17,905 bases of DNA from an uncultured Oscillospiraceae bacterium (GCA_910588935.1 CAJUSM010000004.1:28584-46488), one strand, 5' to 3'. Counted from the first letter of the stretch, positions 7,317 to 13,779 are shown. Notes: a model not told the origin generated them from the sequence alone. Numbers and translations are program-made.

Positions 7317-7345
7317 TTGACATTTTCAACTAAATGGTTTATAAT
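7317..7345 (+). promoter_or_regulatory. Consensus promoter of the small gene cluster
   Basis: Perfect sigma-A consensus: TTGACA (7317-7322), 17-base spacer, TATAAT (7340-7345). The spacer ends in AAATGGTTTAT (7332-7342), the same 11-mer in the same position as in the divergent promoter, within a degenerate dyad CAACTA-AA-TGGTTT. The promoter should be strong unless repressed. Confidence 0.85.
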
Positions 7346-7391
7346 ATGCTCGTAAGGTAAAGGGAACGAAAAAGCAAAGGAGTAAGTAAAA

Positions 7392-7544
7392 ATGACAATT
7401 CAAGAAAAGATTGAAAAAATTTGCGAGAACAAAGAGGCCGCCGAAATGGCCAACAAAATGCTCCAAAACGCGATTGAACGCGGCCAGAGGAATTGCTACA
7501 ACGAGATTGCCGAGGCAGTATACCACATCTACTTCGAGAAATAA
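7392..7544 (+). CDS. Small hypothetical phage protein, 50 residues
   Basis: First gene after the consensus promoter. It begins MTIQEKIEKICENKEAAEMA and ends YHIYFEK; it is charged, probably all helical, with no signal peptide or membrane segment. AAAGGAG lies 9 bases before the ATG, and the next gene follows after 19 bases. I do not recognise a family. Its place between a phage regulator and the att-proximal cluster suggests an early or lysogeny-expressed (moron) role, which is inference only. Confidence 0.75.
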   Translation: MTIQEKIEKICENKEAAEMANKMLQNAIERGQRNCYNEIAEAVYHIYFEK

Positions 7545-7563
7545 AAGCAGGAGGAAACCTAAA

Positions 7564-7713
7564 ATGACGATCCGCGAATTAAGACAGGCACTGACCGAAA
7601 TCGAAAACCAGAACATGACCGTGAAAGAACTGAGAGCTATTTTGTTCGAGCAGGAGGACCAAGACAAGGAAGTCAGCCCCTACGACCTTTTCAAGATGAC
7701 TATCTGGAAATAA
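7564..7713 (+). CDS. Small hypothetical phage protein, 49 residues
   Basis: Starts at ATG 7564 behind a strong ribosome site (AGGAGG, about 8 bases upstream). It begins MTIRELRQALTEIENQNMTV and ends FKMTIWK. The frame is open further upstream to 7411, but that part overlaps the preceding gene in another frame and lacks a ribosome site. The internal pattern (TIRELRQAL, then TVKELRAIL) looks like two copies of a short helical unit about 20 residues apart. Acidic overall, no membrane segment, no family recognised. The structured element at 7716-7784 follows directly. Confidence 0.75.
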   Translation: MTIRELRQALTEIENQNMTVKELRAILFEQEDQDKEVSPYDLFKMTIWK

Positions 7714-7715
7714 AA

Positions 7716-7784
7716 GCCGAAACGCCCGCTAGGGCGTCCGCCGGGGATCGCCTCCCGGTGCTGAAGATGGCAGGCCAGAAAGGA
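7716..7784 (+). promoter_or_regulatory. Structured intergenic RNA element, copy A
   Basis: A 69-nt unit filling the space between two small genes. Hairpin 1: ACGCCC (7722-7727), loop GCTA, GGGCGT. Hairpin 2: CGCCGGG (7739-7745), 8-nt loop, CCCGGTG (7754-7760, one G-U pair). Then CTGAaGATGGCAGGcCAGAAAGGA (lower case differs from copy B), whose end is the ribosome site of the next gene. Copy B at 8063-8131 keeps both helices and this box, with a swapped base pair in hairpin 1. Confidence 0.65.
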
Positions 7785-7792
7785 TAAACGAT

Positions 7793-8062
7793 ATGAAACA
7801 GTACAAGGAAATTCGTAAGGTTAGAGCCAGCAGCCTCCGGGCCCTCTGCATCCGCCAGAATTGGTATACCGCCGGGGACAACGATGAGTATAACCACCTG
7901 TTGTACGACCTCGCTGGTAATAAGGAGAACCTGAGCACGGCGGACATCATCGAGATTGCAGCCGACATTATGGACCACAGCGATATGAGTGTTGACTACA
8001 CCATCGAGAGCGTGGCTTTCGAGGTCGCCAGCATCGCCAACGTATTCTTCGAGGAAGTTTAA
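7793..8062 (+). CDS. Hypothetical phage protein, 89 residues
   Basis: Begins MKQYKEIRKVRASSLRALCI; an acidic, mixed helical soluble protein with NWYTAGDNDEYNHLLYDL near the middle and a tail ending VFFEEV. AGAAAGGA, the last part of structured element A, is its ribosome site, about 8 bases before ATG 7793, so its translation may respond to that element. Element B starts directly after its stop codon. I do not recognise a family, and no catalytic motif is evident. Confidence 0.8.
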   Translation: MKQYKEIRKVRASSLRALCIRQNWYTAGDNDEYNHLLYDLAGNKENLSTADIIEIAADIMDHSDMSVDYTIESVAFEVASIANVFFEEV

Positions 8063-8131
8063 GCCGAAACGGCCAAAAGGCCGTCGCCGGGAACAGCCCC
8101 ACCCGGCCTGACGATGGCAGGGCAGAAAGGA
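8063..8131 (+). promoter_or_regulatory. Structured intergenic RNA element, copy B
   Basis: A 69-nt unit directly after the stop of the 89-residue gene. Hairpin 1: ACGGCC (8069-8074), loop AAAA, GGCCGT (8079-8084). Hairpin 2: GCCGGG (8086-8091), 10-nt loop, CCCGGC (8102-8107). Then CTGAcGATGGCAGGgCAGAAAGGA. Compared with copy A, the fourth pair of hairpin 1 changes from C-G to G-C and the closing pair of hairpin 2 from G-U to G-C, so helices are kept while sequence changes. Confidence 0.65.
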
Positions 8132-8138
8132 AAAGCAG

Positions 8139-8789
8139 ATGAACGATTATAAGATTTTTGCAACACTTACCGGCGGGGAAGATATTGAGCAGACCATCAC
8201 CGCCCGGACAGAGATCGAGGCTCAGAGGTATTTCAAGGCGGCCCATAAAGGACAGGCTGCAGACATCTTTGAAATCACCCTCATCCGCGAGAACACCACC
8301 GCCACTAAGGAGCAGCAGATGGACGCCCTGGAGGCTATCAAGAAGATGGTCGAGGAGCTGGGGCCGCAAAGCTACCTTGCTACCGCCTTTGAGGGAGTGT
8401 TTGAGGATGCGGAAATCAATATCGAGAACGACTTCGCGGATAGCATGAAAGCCAGATGGCTCTACGCCGATGCGCAGCTCAATGCGGCAAAAGGCACCAT
8501 CGAAGAATTAAGAGAGCGGCTTGCAGAGAATGAAAAAGAGGTCGCAACCCTCCGCGAACGCACCATCACCCCGGACGATCTTACCGACGTTATCCATCTC
8601 GTTACTGAAAAGCGACTGGCCCTCGACACGGAGGTGAAGAACGCCGCAGAGCGGATAGTTGAGGCGGCGGCAGAGCCGGAGAGCGTAGACTTCCAGAACG
8701 CGGTCAAAGACCACCGGGCAGCAAAATCCGACTTAGAATACTATACTGCTCTTCTTGCAAGAACGGGCAGCATACAAAAGGCAGGCTGA
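8139..8789 (+). CDS. Coiled-coil hypothetical phage protein, 216 residues
   Basis: Begins MNDYKIFATLTGGEDIEQTI; the first ~50 residues look like a small alpha/beta domain. Residues ~105-145 (NAAKGTIEELRERLAENEKE and on) form a clear heptad coiled coil, and the rest is acidic and helical. No membrane segment or enzyme motif. The ribosome site is the AGAAAGGA at the end of element B, 7 bases before ATG 8139. The largest gene of the rightward cluster; no family recognised. A role in binding a host or phage partner is possible but unsupported. Confidence 0.8.
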   Translation: MNDYKIFATLTGGEDIEQTITARTEIEAQRYFKAAHKGQAADIFEITLIRENTTATKEQQMDALEAIKKMVEELGPQSYLATAFEGVFEDAEINIENDFADSMKARWLYADAQLNAAKGTIEELRERLAENEKEVATLRERTITPDDLTDVIHLVTEKRLALDTEVKNAAERIVEAAAEPESVDFQNAVKDHRAAKSDLEYYTALLARTGSIQKAG

Positions 8790-8823
8790 CCCTTAACGGT
8801 AAAACAGGGAGAAAGGAAACATC

Positions 8824-8955
8824 ATGACGCAAGAAGAATATTATAAGCTCTTACAGGAAAAACAGCAGAAAACTGACTGGAACGACCAGGAGCAGGTTCG
8901 GCAGTATAATGAATATGCCCGGCGGCTCCTCAGCCCAATGGAATGGGAGGACTGA
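8824..8955 (+). CDS. Small hypothetical protein, 43 residues
   Basis: Begins MTQEEYYKLLQEKQQKTDWN and ends LLSPMEWED: a single charged, Gln/Glu-rich helix. AAAGG lies 7 bases before the ATG. The next gene starts 2 bases after its stop, and the GGGAGG near its 3' end serves as that gene's ribosome site, so the two are translationally coupled. No family recognised. Confidence 0.7.
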   Translation: MTQEEYYKLLQEKQQKTDWNDQEQVRQYNEYARRLLSPMEWED

Positions 8956-8957
8956 CG

Positions 8958-9152
8958 ATGAAAACCTATTACTGCGTGTGTACTTCTTTTGATGACCGTG
9001 GCCGGGTGGTATCCAACATCGTGGACACCATAGATGCCCCCAGCAGGCCCAGGAATGAGTTTAAGAGCACAAAGAGGAAAGATATTTACCTGGACTGGTT
9101 CGATACCCTGAGCGCCGCCAGGGCCCATGTGGAGGGGGCACGGCGGGCATAG
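8958..9152 (+). CDS. Small hypothetical protein, 64 residues
   Basis: Begins MKTYYCVCTSFDDRGRVVSN and ends HVEGARRA. It looks like a compact beta-rich domain (YYCVCTSFDDRG, then VVSNIVDTI) with a C-terminal helix (DTLSAARAHVEGA). The longer frame from 8943 overlaps the previous gene; ATG 8958 has GGGAGG 7 bases before it. It is the last gene of the cluster, running into the hairpin at 9168-9206. No family recognised. Confidence 0.75.
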   Translation: MKTYYCVCTSFDDRGRVVSNIVDTIDAPSRPRNEFKSTKRKDIYLDWFDTLSAARAHVEGARRA

Positions 9153-9167
9153 CGAAGAAAACAAAAA

Positions 9168-9206
9168 AAGCCCCGGTCTCCCTCGTGAAAGAGAAGACCG
9201 GGGCTT
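9168..9206 (-). terminator. Terminator after the endolysin gene
   Basis: A perfect 12-bp stem, AAGCCCCGGTCT (9168-9179) with AGACCGGGGCTT (9195-9206), and a 15-nt loop. Read leftward it is followed by a long T-run (complement of 9161-9169), marking the end of the phage late transcript. It lies between convergent units, and rightward transcripts meet only a weak T-run. Confidence 0.9.
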
Positions 9207-9213
9207 CCTTATG

Positions 9214-10074
9214 TTACAACTTCTCCCGTATGCGCTTGGCGATGAAAGCAGCCTTACAGTCGCTGTAGGTGAGCCCCAGCTTGCCGCCGCCCACGCCGCT
9301 GATGATCCCCTTGTCCACCAGCTCACGAATATCGTCCCGCCAGTAAGCCGGTACTTCATCAATGGTGTTGTAAATGTGATTTTGTTTCTTGTACTCGTCA
9401 CGGACAATCGCCCGTACTTGCGCCTCTGTCAATTCTGCTTTCTCCTTCTTGCCGACCTGAGCTGATTTCGTCAGCGCCGGATAGTCTTTATAAGCCCAGT
9501 TGGCGTCAAAGCGCCGCCCGCCGATGTATAGCTTATCTGTGTACTGCCAAATGCCGTAGGGCTTTCGGTAGTCGCAGGTAGCATTCCATTGAGCCACCCA
9601 CTTGTCGTACTTGTCCAGGCGGGAGTCGTTCAGCTGATTGTTCAGCCAACTCAGCGCCGAGTAAATGCCGGTATAGTACCCCTGGGCCTCCAACTCCACG
9701 CAGAACGCCTCGCAGATTTTCACCAGGGTATCGTTGGAGGGCATACCGTTCCGGGCCTTATAGTCGTCACCATCCTCCATATCGAACCACACGCCGTAAG
9801 TAGGCTTTGCGATCTGCCCCAGGAGACGCAGCGCATGGGCGGCCTCGCTCTTGGCCTGTGCGGTGTTTAAGGCATAAGAATACAGATATACGCCATAGGG
9901 AATACCTGCCGCCTGGGCCTTGCGGACGTTCTCAAAAAAGCGGCTGTCATCCTGGGAGGCAATATTGTCCCCATACCCGCAGCGGATCAGCGCGAACTTG
10001 ACCCCGGACCCATTGAGTGCCGCGAAGTCCACCGAGCCGTTGTTTTCCGAAATGTCAACGCCGAATACCGCCAT
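9214..10074 (-). CDS. Phage endolysin, GH25 muramidase
   Basis: 286 residues. The N-terminal ~200 residues are a glycoside hydrolase family 25 domain: MAVFGVDISENNG (Asp7), KFALIRCGYG, GVYLYSYA, VWFDMEDGDD (Asp98 and the probable acid Glu100), YTGIYSALSWL, and GIWQYTDK. GH25 enzymes cut the MurNAc-GlcNAc bond of peptidoglycan. The C-terminal part (YNTIDEVPAYWRDDIRELVDKGIISG) resembles the SLH-like wall-binding tail of Firmicute phage endolysins. No signal peptide, so it relies on the holin. An in-frame extension to 10251 overlaps the holin gene and has no phage-like sequence. Starts at ATG 10077 or 10074 share the GGAGG upstream; 10074 has the better spacing. The start overlaps the holin stop (ATGA). 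Confidence 0.93.
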   Translation of the reverse strand: MAVFGVDISENNGSVDFAALNGSGVKFALIRCGYGDNIASQDDSRFFENVRKAQAAGIPYGVYLYSYALNTAQAKSEAAHALRLLGQIAKPTYGVWFDMEDGDDYKARNGMPSNDTLVKICEAFCVELEAQGYYTGIYSALSWLNNQLNDSRLDKYDKWVAQWNATCDYRKPYGIWQYTDKLYIGGRRFDANWAYKDYPALTKSAQVGKKEKAELTEAQVRAIVRDEYKKQNHIYNTIDEVPAYWRDDIRELVDKGIISGVGGGKLGLTYSDCKAAFIAKRIREKL

Positions 10075-10262
10075 CATTCCACCTCCGGCAAGCCCGCAAC
10101 GCTCGTCAGCAGGGACAGCACCCCGGCTAGCAGGGCCGTGCTGCCAACCACCAGCCAGTCCACCTCCGAGAACATTGCGGTGGTCCCTATGGTCGCCACC
10201 GTTGTCTGGGCCACGGTCTTGACTGCCCGGATTCCCGCCGCTTTCCACCATTTCTTTGTCAT
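10074..10262 (-). CDS. Phage holin, r1t type
   Basis: 62 residues: a basic amphipathic start (MTKKWWKAAGIRAVKTVAQT), then two hydrophobic stretches (TVATIGTTAMF; VVGSTALLAGVLSLLTSVAG) joined by SEVDW, and a short acidic tail. The pattern WWKAAGIRAVKTVAQT with VDW and SLLTS fits the phage r1t-like holin family. It would form lesions in the cytoplasmic membrane that release the endolysin. GGAGG lies 7 bases before ATG 10262. Its stop overlaps the endolysin start, making a translationally coupled lysis pair. Confidence 0.88.
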   Translation of the reverse strand: MTKKWWKAAGIRAVKTVAQTTVATIGTTAMFSEVDWLVVGSTALLAGVLSLLTSVAGLPEVE

Positions 10263-10274
10263 GATAAAGCCTCC

Positions 10275-10697
10275 TTATAGAAAATCATGTTTTTTCAGCC
10301 GGTCGTCATAGACCCGGCCTATGTTAGCTATCGCGTGGACCGCCCGCCCGTTTTGGTAGTTGGGGTGGTCCCGGCAATAGCGCTCATAGCAGTTGATATT
10401 ATAGAAGATTTCGTTGAAATCCTCCTCGGTGTGCTTTTTCTCCCGGAGCAGTTCCGTGTTGAACTGCAAAATTCTGGCCCGGTGCATATCGGCGTCCCGC
10501 TCATCATCATTCTGGATATGTTTTTCCAGGCGAGCCTCTACCTTGCCCAGCTTATCCAGCACATCTCCGTTGATAGCCTTGCCTACCCATCGAGCTATGG
10601 CCGACCAGGGATTGATTTTGACAGGCGCGATCTGCACCAGGGTCAGCAGCAGAAACAGTCCTCCACCACCCCAGGTAAGAAAATCCTTGATGGGCAT
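10275..10697 (-). CDS. Membrane-anchored coiled-coil phage protein next to the holin
   Basis: 140 residues from ATG 10697 (GGGGGTGA about 5-9 bases upstream; the longer frame to 10739 runs through a terminator). One N-terminal hydrophobic segment (FLTWGGGGLFLLLTLVQIAP) is followed by KINPWSAIARWVGKAINGDV, then a charged helical region (DKLGKVEARLEKHI), and a C-terminal part with HTEEDFNEIFYNINCYERYC. Similar proteins with the KINPWS motif sit in lysis modules of Firmicute phages and are often labelled holin-like; the true role is unknown. The stop lies 12 bases before the holin start, so the genes are probably cotranscribed. Confidence 0.7.
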   Translation of the reverse strand: MPIKDFLTWGGGGLFLLLTLVQIAPVKINPWSAIARWVGKAINGDVLDKLGKVEARLEKHIQNDDERDADMHRARILQFNTELLREKKHTEEDFNEIFYNINCYERYCRDHPNYQNGRAVHAIANIGRVYDDRLKKHDFL

Positions 10698-10721
10698 AGT
10701 TTCACCCCCTTTCTGGCACGG

Positions 10722-10748
10722 AAAAAGCCGGGGCATCATGCCCCGGCT
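10722..10748 (-). terminator. Terminator inside the late gene string
   Basis: A 10-bp stem, AGCCGGGGCA (10726-10735) with TGCCCCGGCT (10739-10748), and a 3-nt loop; read leftward it is followed by a T-run (complement of 10722-10726). The loop TCA is the TGA stop codon of the gene at 10736-11179. It should reduce transcription into the lysis genes and set their level relative to tail genes. Confidence 0.85.
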
Positions 10749-11179
10749 CTCTCGCTTATTTTCCCTATATCTTTCACCCCCACCAGCCCCGCGATATGCC
10801 GCAAGGCTTTGATTGGTGCGTTGTAGAAGTCCTCATTCCACAGCCAGTATTCCTCGTCCTCTGGGCGCTTGTAGCGCCTGCATTGAGGGTCTGTCCATAT
10901 CTTCTCCCATCTTGGGCCGGAGGCCCCTTTCCGGACTTCTCTGGGGCCCAAGCGGTCAAGGATAGCGTTTACCAGCTGCCCCCGCTCCTGCCCCTGGCCG
11001 TCATCGTCCTGCACAAAGAATTCCTTCGTGTTCTGGGCGCTGGCCGCACACAGCTGTTTATCTCCACGCCAGAGAAAACCGTCACGATTTTCCGCCTCCG
11101 TTCCCCAGGGCAGGTTGACCGGCCCGCTCATGCTCTGGAACCGGGCTCGCCTGCGGGTGATGTACCGTCTATGCTCCAT
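10736..11179 (-). CDS. Hypothetical phage late protein, 147 residues
   Basis: Begins MEHRRYITRRRARFQSMSG (very basic), then PVNLPWGTEAENRDGFLWRG, a middle FFVQDDDGQGQERGQLVNAI, and a Trp/Tyr-rich part (WTDPQCRRYKRPEDEEYW, LWNEDFYNAP). No membrane segment or recognised catalytic motif. The start is ATG 11179, which lies inside the last codons of the upstream gene with GGAGG 9 bases before it; the longer frame to 11203 would overlap more. It lies between a carbohydrate-binding tail protein and the lysis module and ends in the terminator loop. Function unknown; a tail-associated or DGR-associated role is possible. Confidence 0.8.
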   Translation of the reverse strand: MEHRRYITRRRARFQSMSGPVNLPWGTEAENRDGFLWRGDKQLCAASAQNTKEFFVQDDDGQGQERGQLVNAILDRLGPREVRKGASGPRWEKIWTDPQCRRYKRPEDEEYWLWNEDFYNAPIKALRHIAGLVGVKDIGKISERAGA

Positions 11180-11789
11180 CTTCCGCAGCCTCCTCCCAGC
11201 CATATACGCCCGGCTCCCACACGTTATTGTCTGTGCTGGAAACCCAATGATTCCCTTCGTGGCTTACTTTCGCCCCCAGGGGGTATGCGTCTTGGGCTCC
11301 TATGGGCTGGCTCCAGGCAGGCCATTCCTCTGCTGGGTCAGATATCGCCACCCAAAGGCTGGGGGCCGCATCCGGCGTCCATCCCTCTTGCGAAGCATGG
11401 GCCTGCAGGCACTTATACAGCTTGCCGCCGTGCTGGCGTATCTGCCCTACAGCATAGCTTACCGGGCAGGCCCAGGGGGCAAAAAGCTCGGCGTGTTCGG
11501 CGGCGGTCGCGTGGTCGATCTGCCCGCCCTCGGCCAGGGTCACAAACATAATGCTCCCGGTCTCTCCCGCCTTTTGTACCTCGCTGCCGCCATCCACCTC
11601 TACCAGCATTATTGTCGGGGCGTCCGACAGCTCCTCCCGGCCCAGCAGATGGTACACGCCGCCCTCCCAGGCAATGCCCTCTGCCTCGGATTCGGGGCAT
11701 AAAACAAGGCACCCATTGGGTGCCTTCTTGATATAAGTGGGGGCCTCGGTCATGCCGAGGCTGGCCCCGTCTTTTGTGATACGATACAT
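11169..11789 (-). CDS. Phage protein with CBM5/12-like carbohydrate-binding repeats
   Basis: 206 residues from ATG 11789 (GGGAGG 6 bases upstream; the longer frame to 11828 lies within the RT gene). The N-terminal half (MYRITKDGASLGMTEAPTYI; VYHLLGREELSDAPTIML) looks like a beta-rich structural domain. The C-terminal half has two units of the carbohydrate-binding module 5/12 (ChtBD3) type: SYAVGQIRQHGGKLYKCLQA with a later LWVAI, and AYPLGAKVSHEGNHWVSSTD followed by NNVWEPGVYGW. Such modules bind chitin-like or wall sugars and are common on phage tail accessory proteins. The gene overlaps the 3' end of the RT gene by 40 bases, and its own 3' end overlaps the next gene, so all are in one transcript. 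Confidence 0.8.
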   Translation of the reverse strand: MYRITKDGASLGMTEAPTYIKKAPNGCLVLCPESEAEGIAWEGGVYHLLGREELSDAPTIMLVEVDGGSEVQKAGETGSIMFVTLAEGGQIDHATAAEHAELFAPWACPVSYAVGQIRQHGGKLYKCLQAHASQEGWTPDAAPSLWVAISDPAEEWPAWSQPIGAQDAYPLGAKVSHEGNHWVSSTDNNVWEPGVYGWEEAAEDGA

Positions 11790-12931
11790 GGCTTTCCTCC
11801 CATGATATCCCCGAACAGAGCATAGCAAAGCCGCGAGAGCCGCAGTACCCGCCCGTGGTCGTTATAGTTTTTGTAATATGCCAGCTGGCACACCATGAAC
11901 TGTTTGACTGTCTCAATGTCCCGCTTGCCCGCCTCCACTTGGCACTTAAAGAGTTTGAGCTTGCGCCGGGCACGTTTCACACCGTCCCTGCAGCCGTTGA
12001 CAATTACCCGCCCGGTTTCCAGCAGGCGGAACTTAGCCTTGCAGAATTTGAAAGGCTTTGTCAGAGGTATCACCTTGCATTTGCGCTGGTTCACCGGCAC
12101 GCCAATGGCCGTGAACTTCCGCACCAGTTCATGGCCCAACCGTTTGGCCTCCTCTATGGTGGGGAGTACCAGAATATAATCGTCCATGTAGTGGGCGGCG
12201 ATTTTCACGCCTTTCTGACATTTTATCCAGTTGTCCACAGCGCTGGGCAGTGCTACCATTTCCTGTTGGCTGGGCTCCACCCCAAGAGGCATACCCCGGC
12301 CCGGCGCAGTTGCTGGTGTGTGCTCCACAATGGTATCGGCAATCCATTTCAAGTCCGGCTCGGTGATTAGCCGCTCATGCCGCCGGAAGATAGTCCGGCG
12401 GGGAGCGCTTGGGAAAAACTGTTTCAGATCCATCAGTAGGACAGCACCCTCCCGGCCATAGCGACGGAAGTGCCAGCGGAGCTGGTCTTTCAGCCGACGG
12501 AAATGCCAATGCAGGCCTTTGTCCTTTTGGCTTGCTCCATTATCCTCTATCATGCTTGGGCCGTATAAAGGGATAAGTACCTTGTTGCATTCTGTCTTAT
12601 GCACCTGCCTGTCGGTCACATGGGGCGCGTCAATAGGCCGCACCTTACCACGTTCGCACAAGGTGAAGTGGGTGCATTTTTGCGGTTTCCACTTCTTGTC
12701 TAGAATCAACCTCCGGCGCTTGGCTGTGCCCGAGAACAGGTGCATTTCAAAATTCTGGACGGACTGTTTCCAGCGGACCCCATTGCAGCATTTCATACCG
12801 TACTTAAACATATCTCGGTAGGAAAACACTTCCTCAAGGGGGCCCAACTGGAAACACCTCTCATTCTTATTCGTCGCCCGGTAAGCCTTGCGGCGTTGGT
12901 ATCGCGCCTCCCGGCGCTGTTCGCTTGTCAA
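11750..12931 (-). CDS. DGR reverse transcriptase
   Basis: 393 residues from TTG 12931. RT motifs in order: RPIDAPHVTDRQVHK, LLMDLKQFFPS with the first catalytic Asp (~168), GRGMPLGVEPSQQEM (the GxxxSQ form of motif 4 that marks DGR and not retron or group II RTs), HYMDDYILVL with catalytic DD (~250-251), and VNQRKCKVIPL. No maturase, endonuclease or RNase H domain, as usual for DGR RTs. It copies TR RNA into cDNA with errors opposite adenine, acting with Avd. A GTG at 12994 extends the frame but has no ribosome site; GAAGGAG lies 9 bases before TTG 12931, which I prefer. The gene lies 213 bases downstream of TR on the same strand; that spacer corresponds to the RNA region needed for cDNA priming in the BPP-1 DGR. 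Confidence 0.95.
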   Translation of the reverse strand: MTSEQRREARYQRRKAYRATNKNERCFQLGPLEEVFSYRDMFKYGMKCCNGVRWKQSVQNFEMHLFSGTAKRRRLILDKKWKPQKCTHFTLCERGKVRPIDAPHVTDRQVHKTECNKVLIPLYGPSMIEDNGASQKDKGLHWHFRRLKDQLRWHFRRYGREGAVLLMDLKQFFPSAPRRTIFRRHERLITEPDLKWIADTIVEHTPATAPGRGMPLGVEPSQQEMVALPSAVDNWIKCQKGVKIAAHYMDDYILVLPTIEEAKRLGHELVRKFTAIGVPVNQRKCKVIPLTKPFKFCKAKFRLLETGRVIVNGCRDGVKRARRKLKLFKCQVEAGKRDIETVKQFMVCQLAYYKNYNDHGRVLRLSRLCYALFGDIMGGKPCIVSQKTGPASA

Positions 12932-13144
12932 AATGATTCGCTCCTTCGTACAGATGTCTTGTAGGGTGCCGTCTAATCTGCTTTGCCCCGGCACATGAAA
13001 CGGGGTGAGGCACGTCCCCCGCCATGCAAGCAGCGTCCGTGCAAGGGCATCAAAGGGCAGTTTCGGCCTTACCGACCGGGAAGTATCTCTCCTTCTGAAG
13101 AGGTCGTCTTTCAGCTTTTGCCTACTTCATTTGACCTATATATC

Positions 13145-13269
13145 CAGAATCAGGCGCGGACACCAGCACTCCAAGAGGCATTGTTATTGTTAGCGTTGCC
13201 GTCCGTAGTGACATTACAGAAATTATTGCTGTTATTGTAATAAGGGGAGCGCAGCCACCACCACACCGC
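13145..13269 (-). repeat. DGR template repeat (TR)
   Basis: 125 bp that align without gaps to VR (13966-14090, offset 821). Read on the minus strand it would encode a Trp-rich start (AVWWWLRSPYY) followed by Asn runs: ten AAY codons, the classic TR design in which adenines are placed where changes give many amino acids. It lies in a 373-base gene-free gap between avd and the RT gene, presumably transcribed from the avd promoter or from the late operon. The core match is 13151-13269; bases 13145-13150 match apart from one adenine position. Frame-wise it carries a TGA at 13152-13150. Confidence 0.95.
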
Positions 13270-13305
13270 ACGAACACGTTTCCAGAGATACACCCATATT
13301 AAAAA

Positions 13306-13779
13306 TCACTTTTTCAATTCCCGCCTCTTTTTAGCTACATAGTCCAAGGCTCCTTTCAAAAGGTCGTTTTCTTTGTCAATGAGCTCCCCCAATTTCTGCG
13401 CCATCTTATCCAGCTTTTCCTCCGCTTTTTGGGAAGGAAGATACTGGCCGGCTGAATTGGTAAAAGCCCCTTGTGGGTTCTTCATCATAAGCCGGTAACA
13501 CCGGCCCAGCCGGACGTCTAGGGCCATAAGAGCGGCCCGGGCCTCCAGAAGGTGGCTTTCCCGCCGATCCACGCGAAGTAGGCTAGAGGGAAAGATGCTG
13601 TTGGCCTTTTCTGCCTCGTCCAGCACTTCTCCGGCGAGGTCAGCTGTCTTTTCTGCCAGCAGTCGGGAATACCGGGCAGAGAGCCGGGACAAAAACGCTA
13701 TGGTTTCATCGAATATTTCACCGGCTGTGTTTACAAATTCCGCTTTGCTTACCGCTCGCATATCCCGCAGAACCGACAC
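13306..13779 (-). CDS. avd: Avd-like DGR accessory protein
   Basis: 157 residues, almost entirely helical and rich in Lys/Arg/Glu: EFVNTAGEIFDETIAFLSRL, YSRLLAEKTADLAGEVLDEA, SHLLEARAALMALDVRLGRC and a C-terminal helix ending DYVAKKRRELKK. This fits the four-helix-bundle Avd proteins that form a pentameric, basic barrel, bind the RT and TR RNA, and are required for mutagenic homing. Identification rests mainly on position (between VR gene and TR, same strand), size and helical basic character; sequence motifs in Avd are weak. A TTG at 13800 opens a longer frame, but GAGGTGG lies 7 bases before GTG 13779 and a promoter -10 at 13803-13808 would start RNA near 13796, after the TTG, so GTG is preferred. 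Confidence 0.75.
   Translation of the reverse strand: MSVLRDMRAVSKAEFVNTAGEIFDETIAFLSRLSARYSRLLAEKTADLAGEVLDEAEKANSIFPSSLLRVDRRESHLLEARAALMALDVRLGRCYRLMMKNPQGAFTNSAGQYLPSQKAEEKLDKMAQKLGELIDKENDLLKGALDYVAKKRRELKK

Noticed and set aside
9214..10251. Endolysin frame extended to 10251
   Set aside because: The first 58 codons overlap the holin gene in another frame and are Gly-rich with no fold; GH25 begins at MAVFGVDIS with a ribosome site before it.
10796..11551. A 251-codon plus-strand open frame
   Set aside because: It lies opposite two well-supported phage genes; its Pro/Arg-rich product looks like reverse-frame translation of GC-rich coding sequence.
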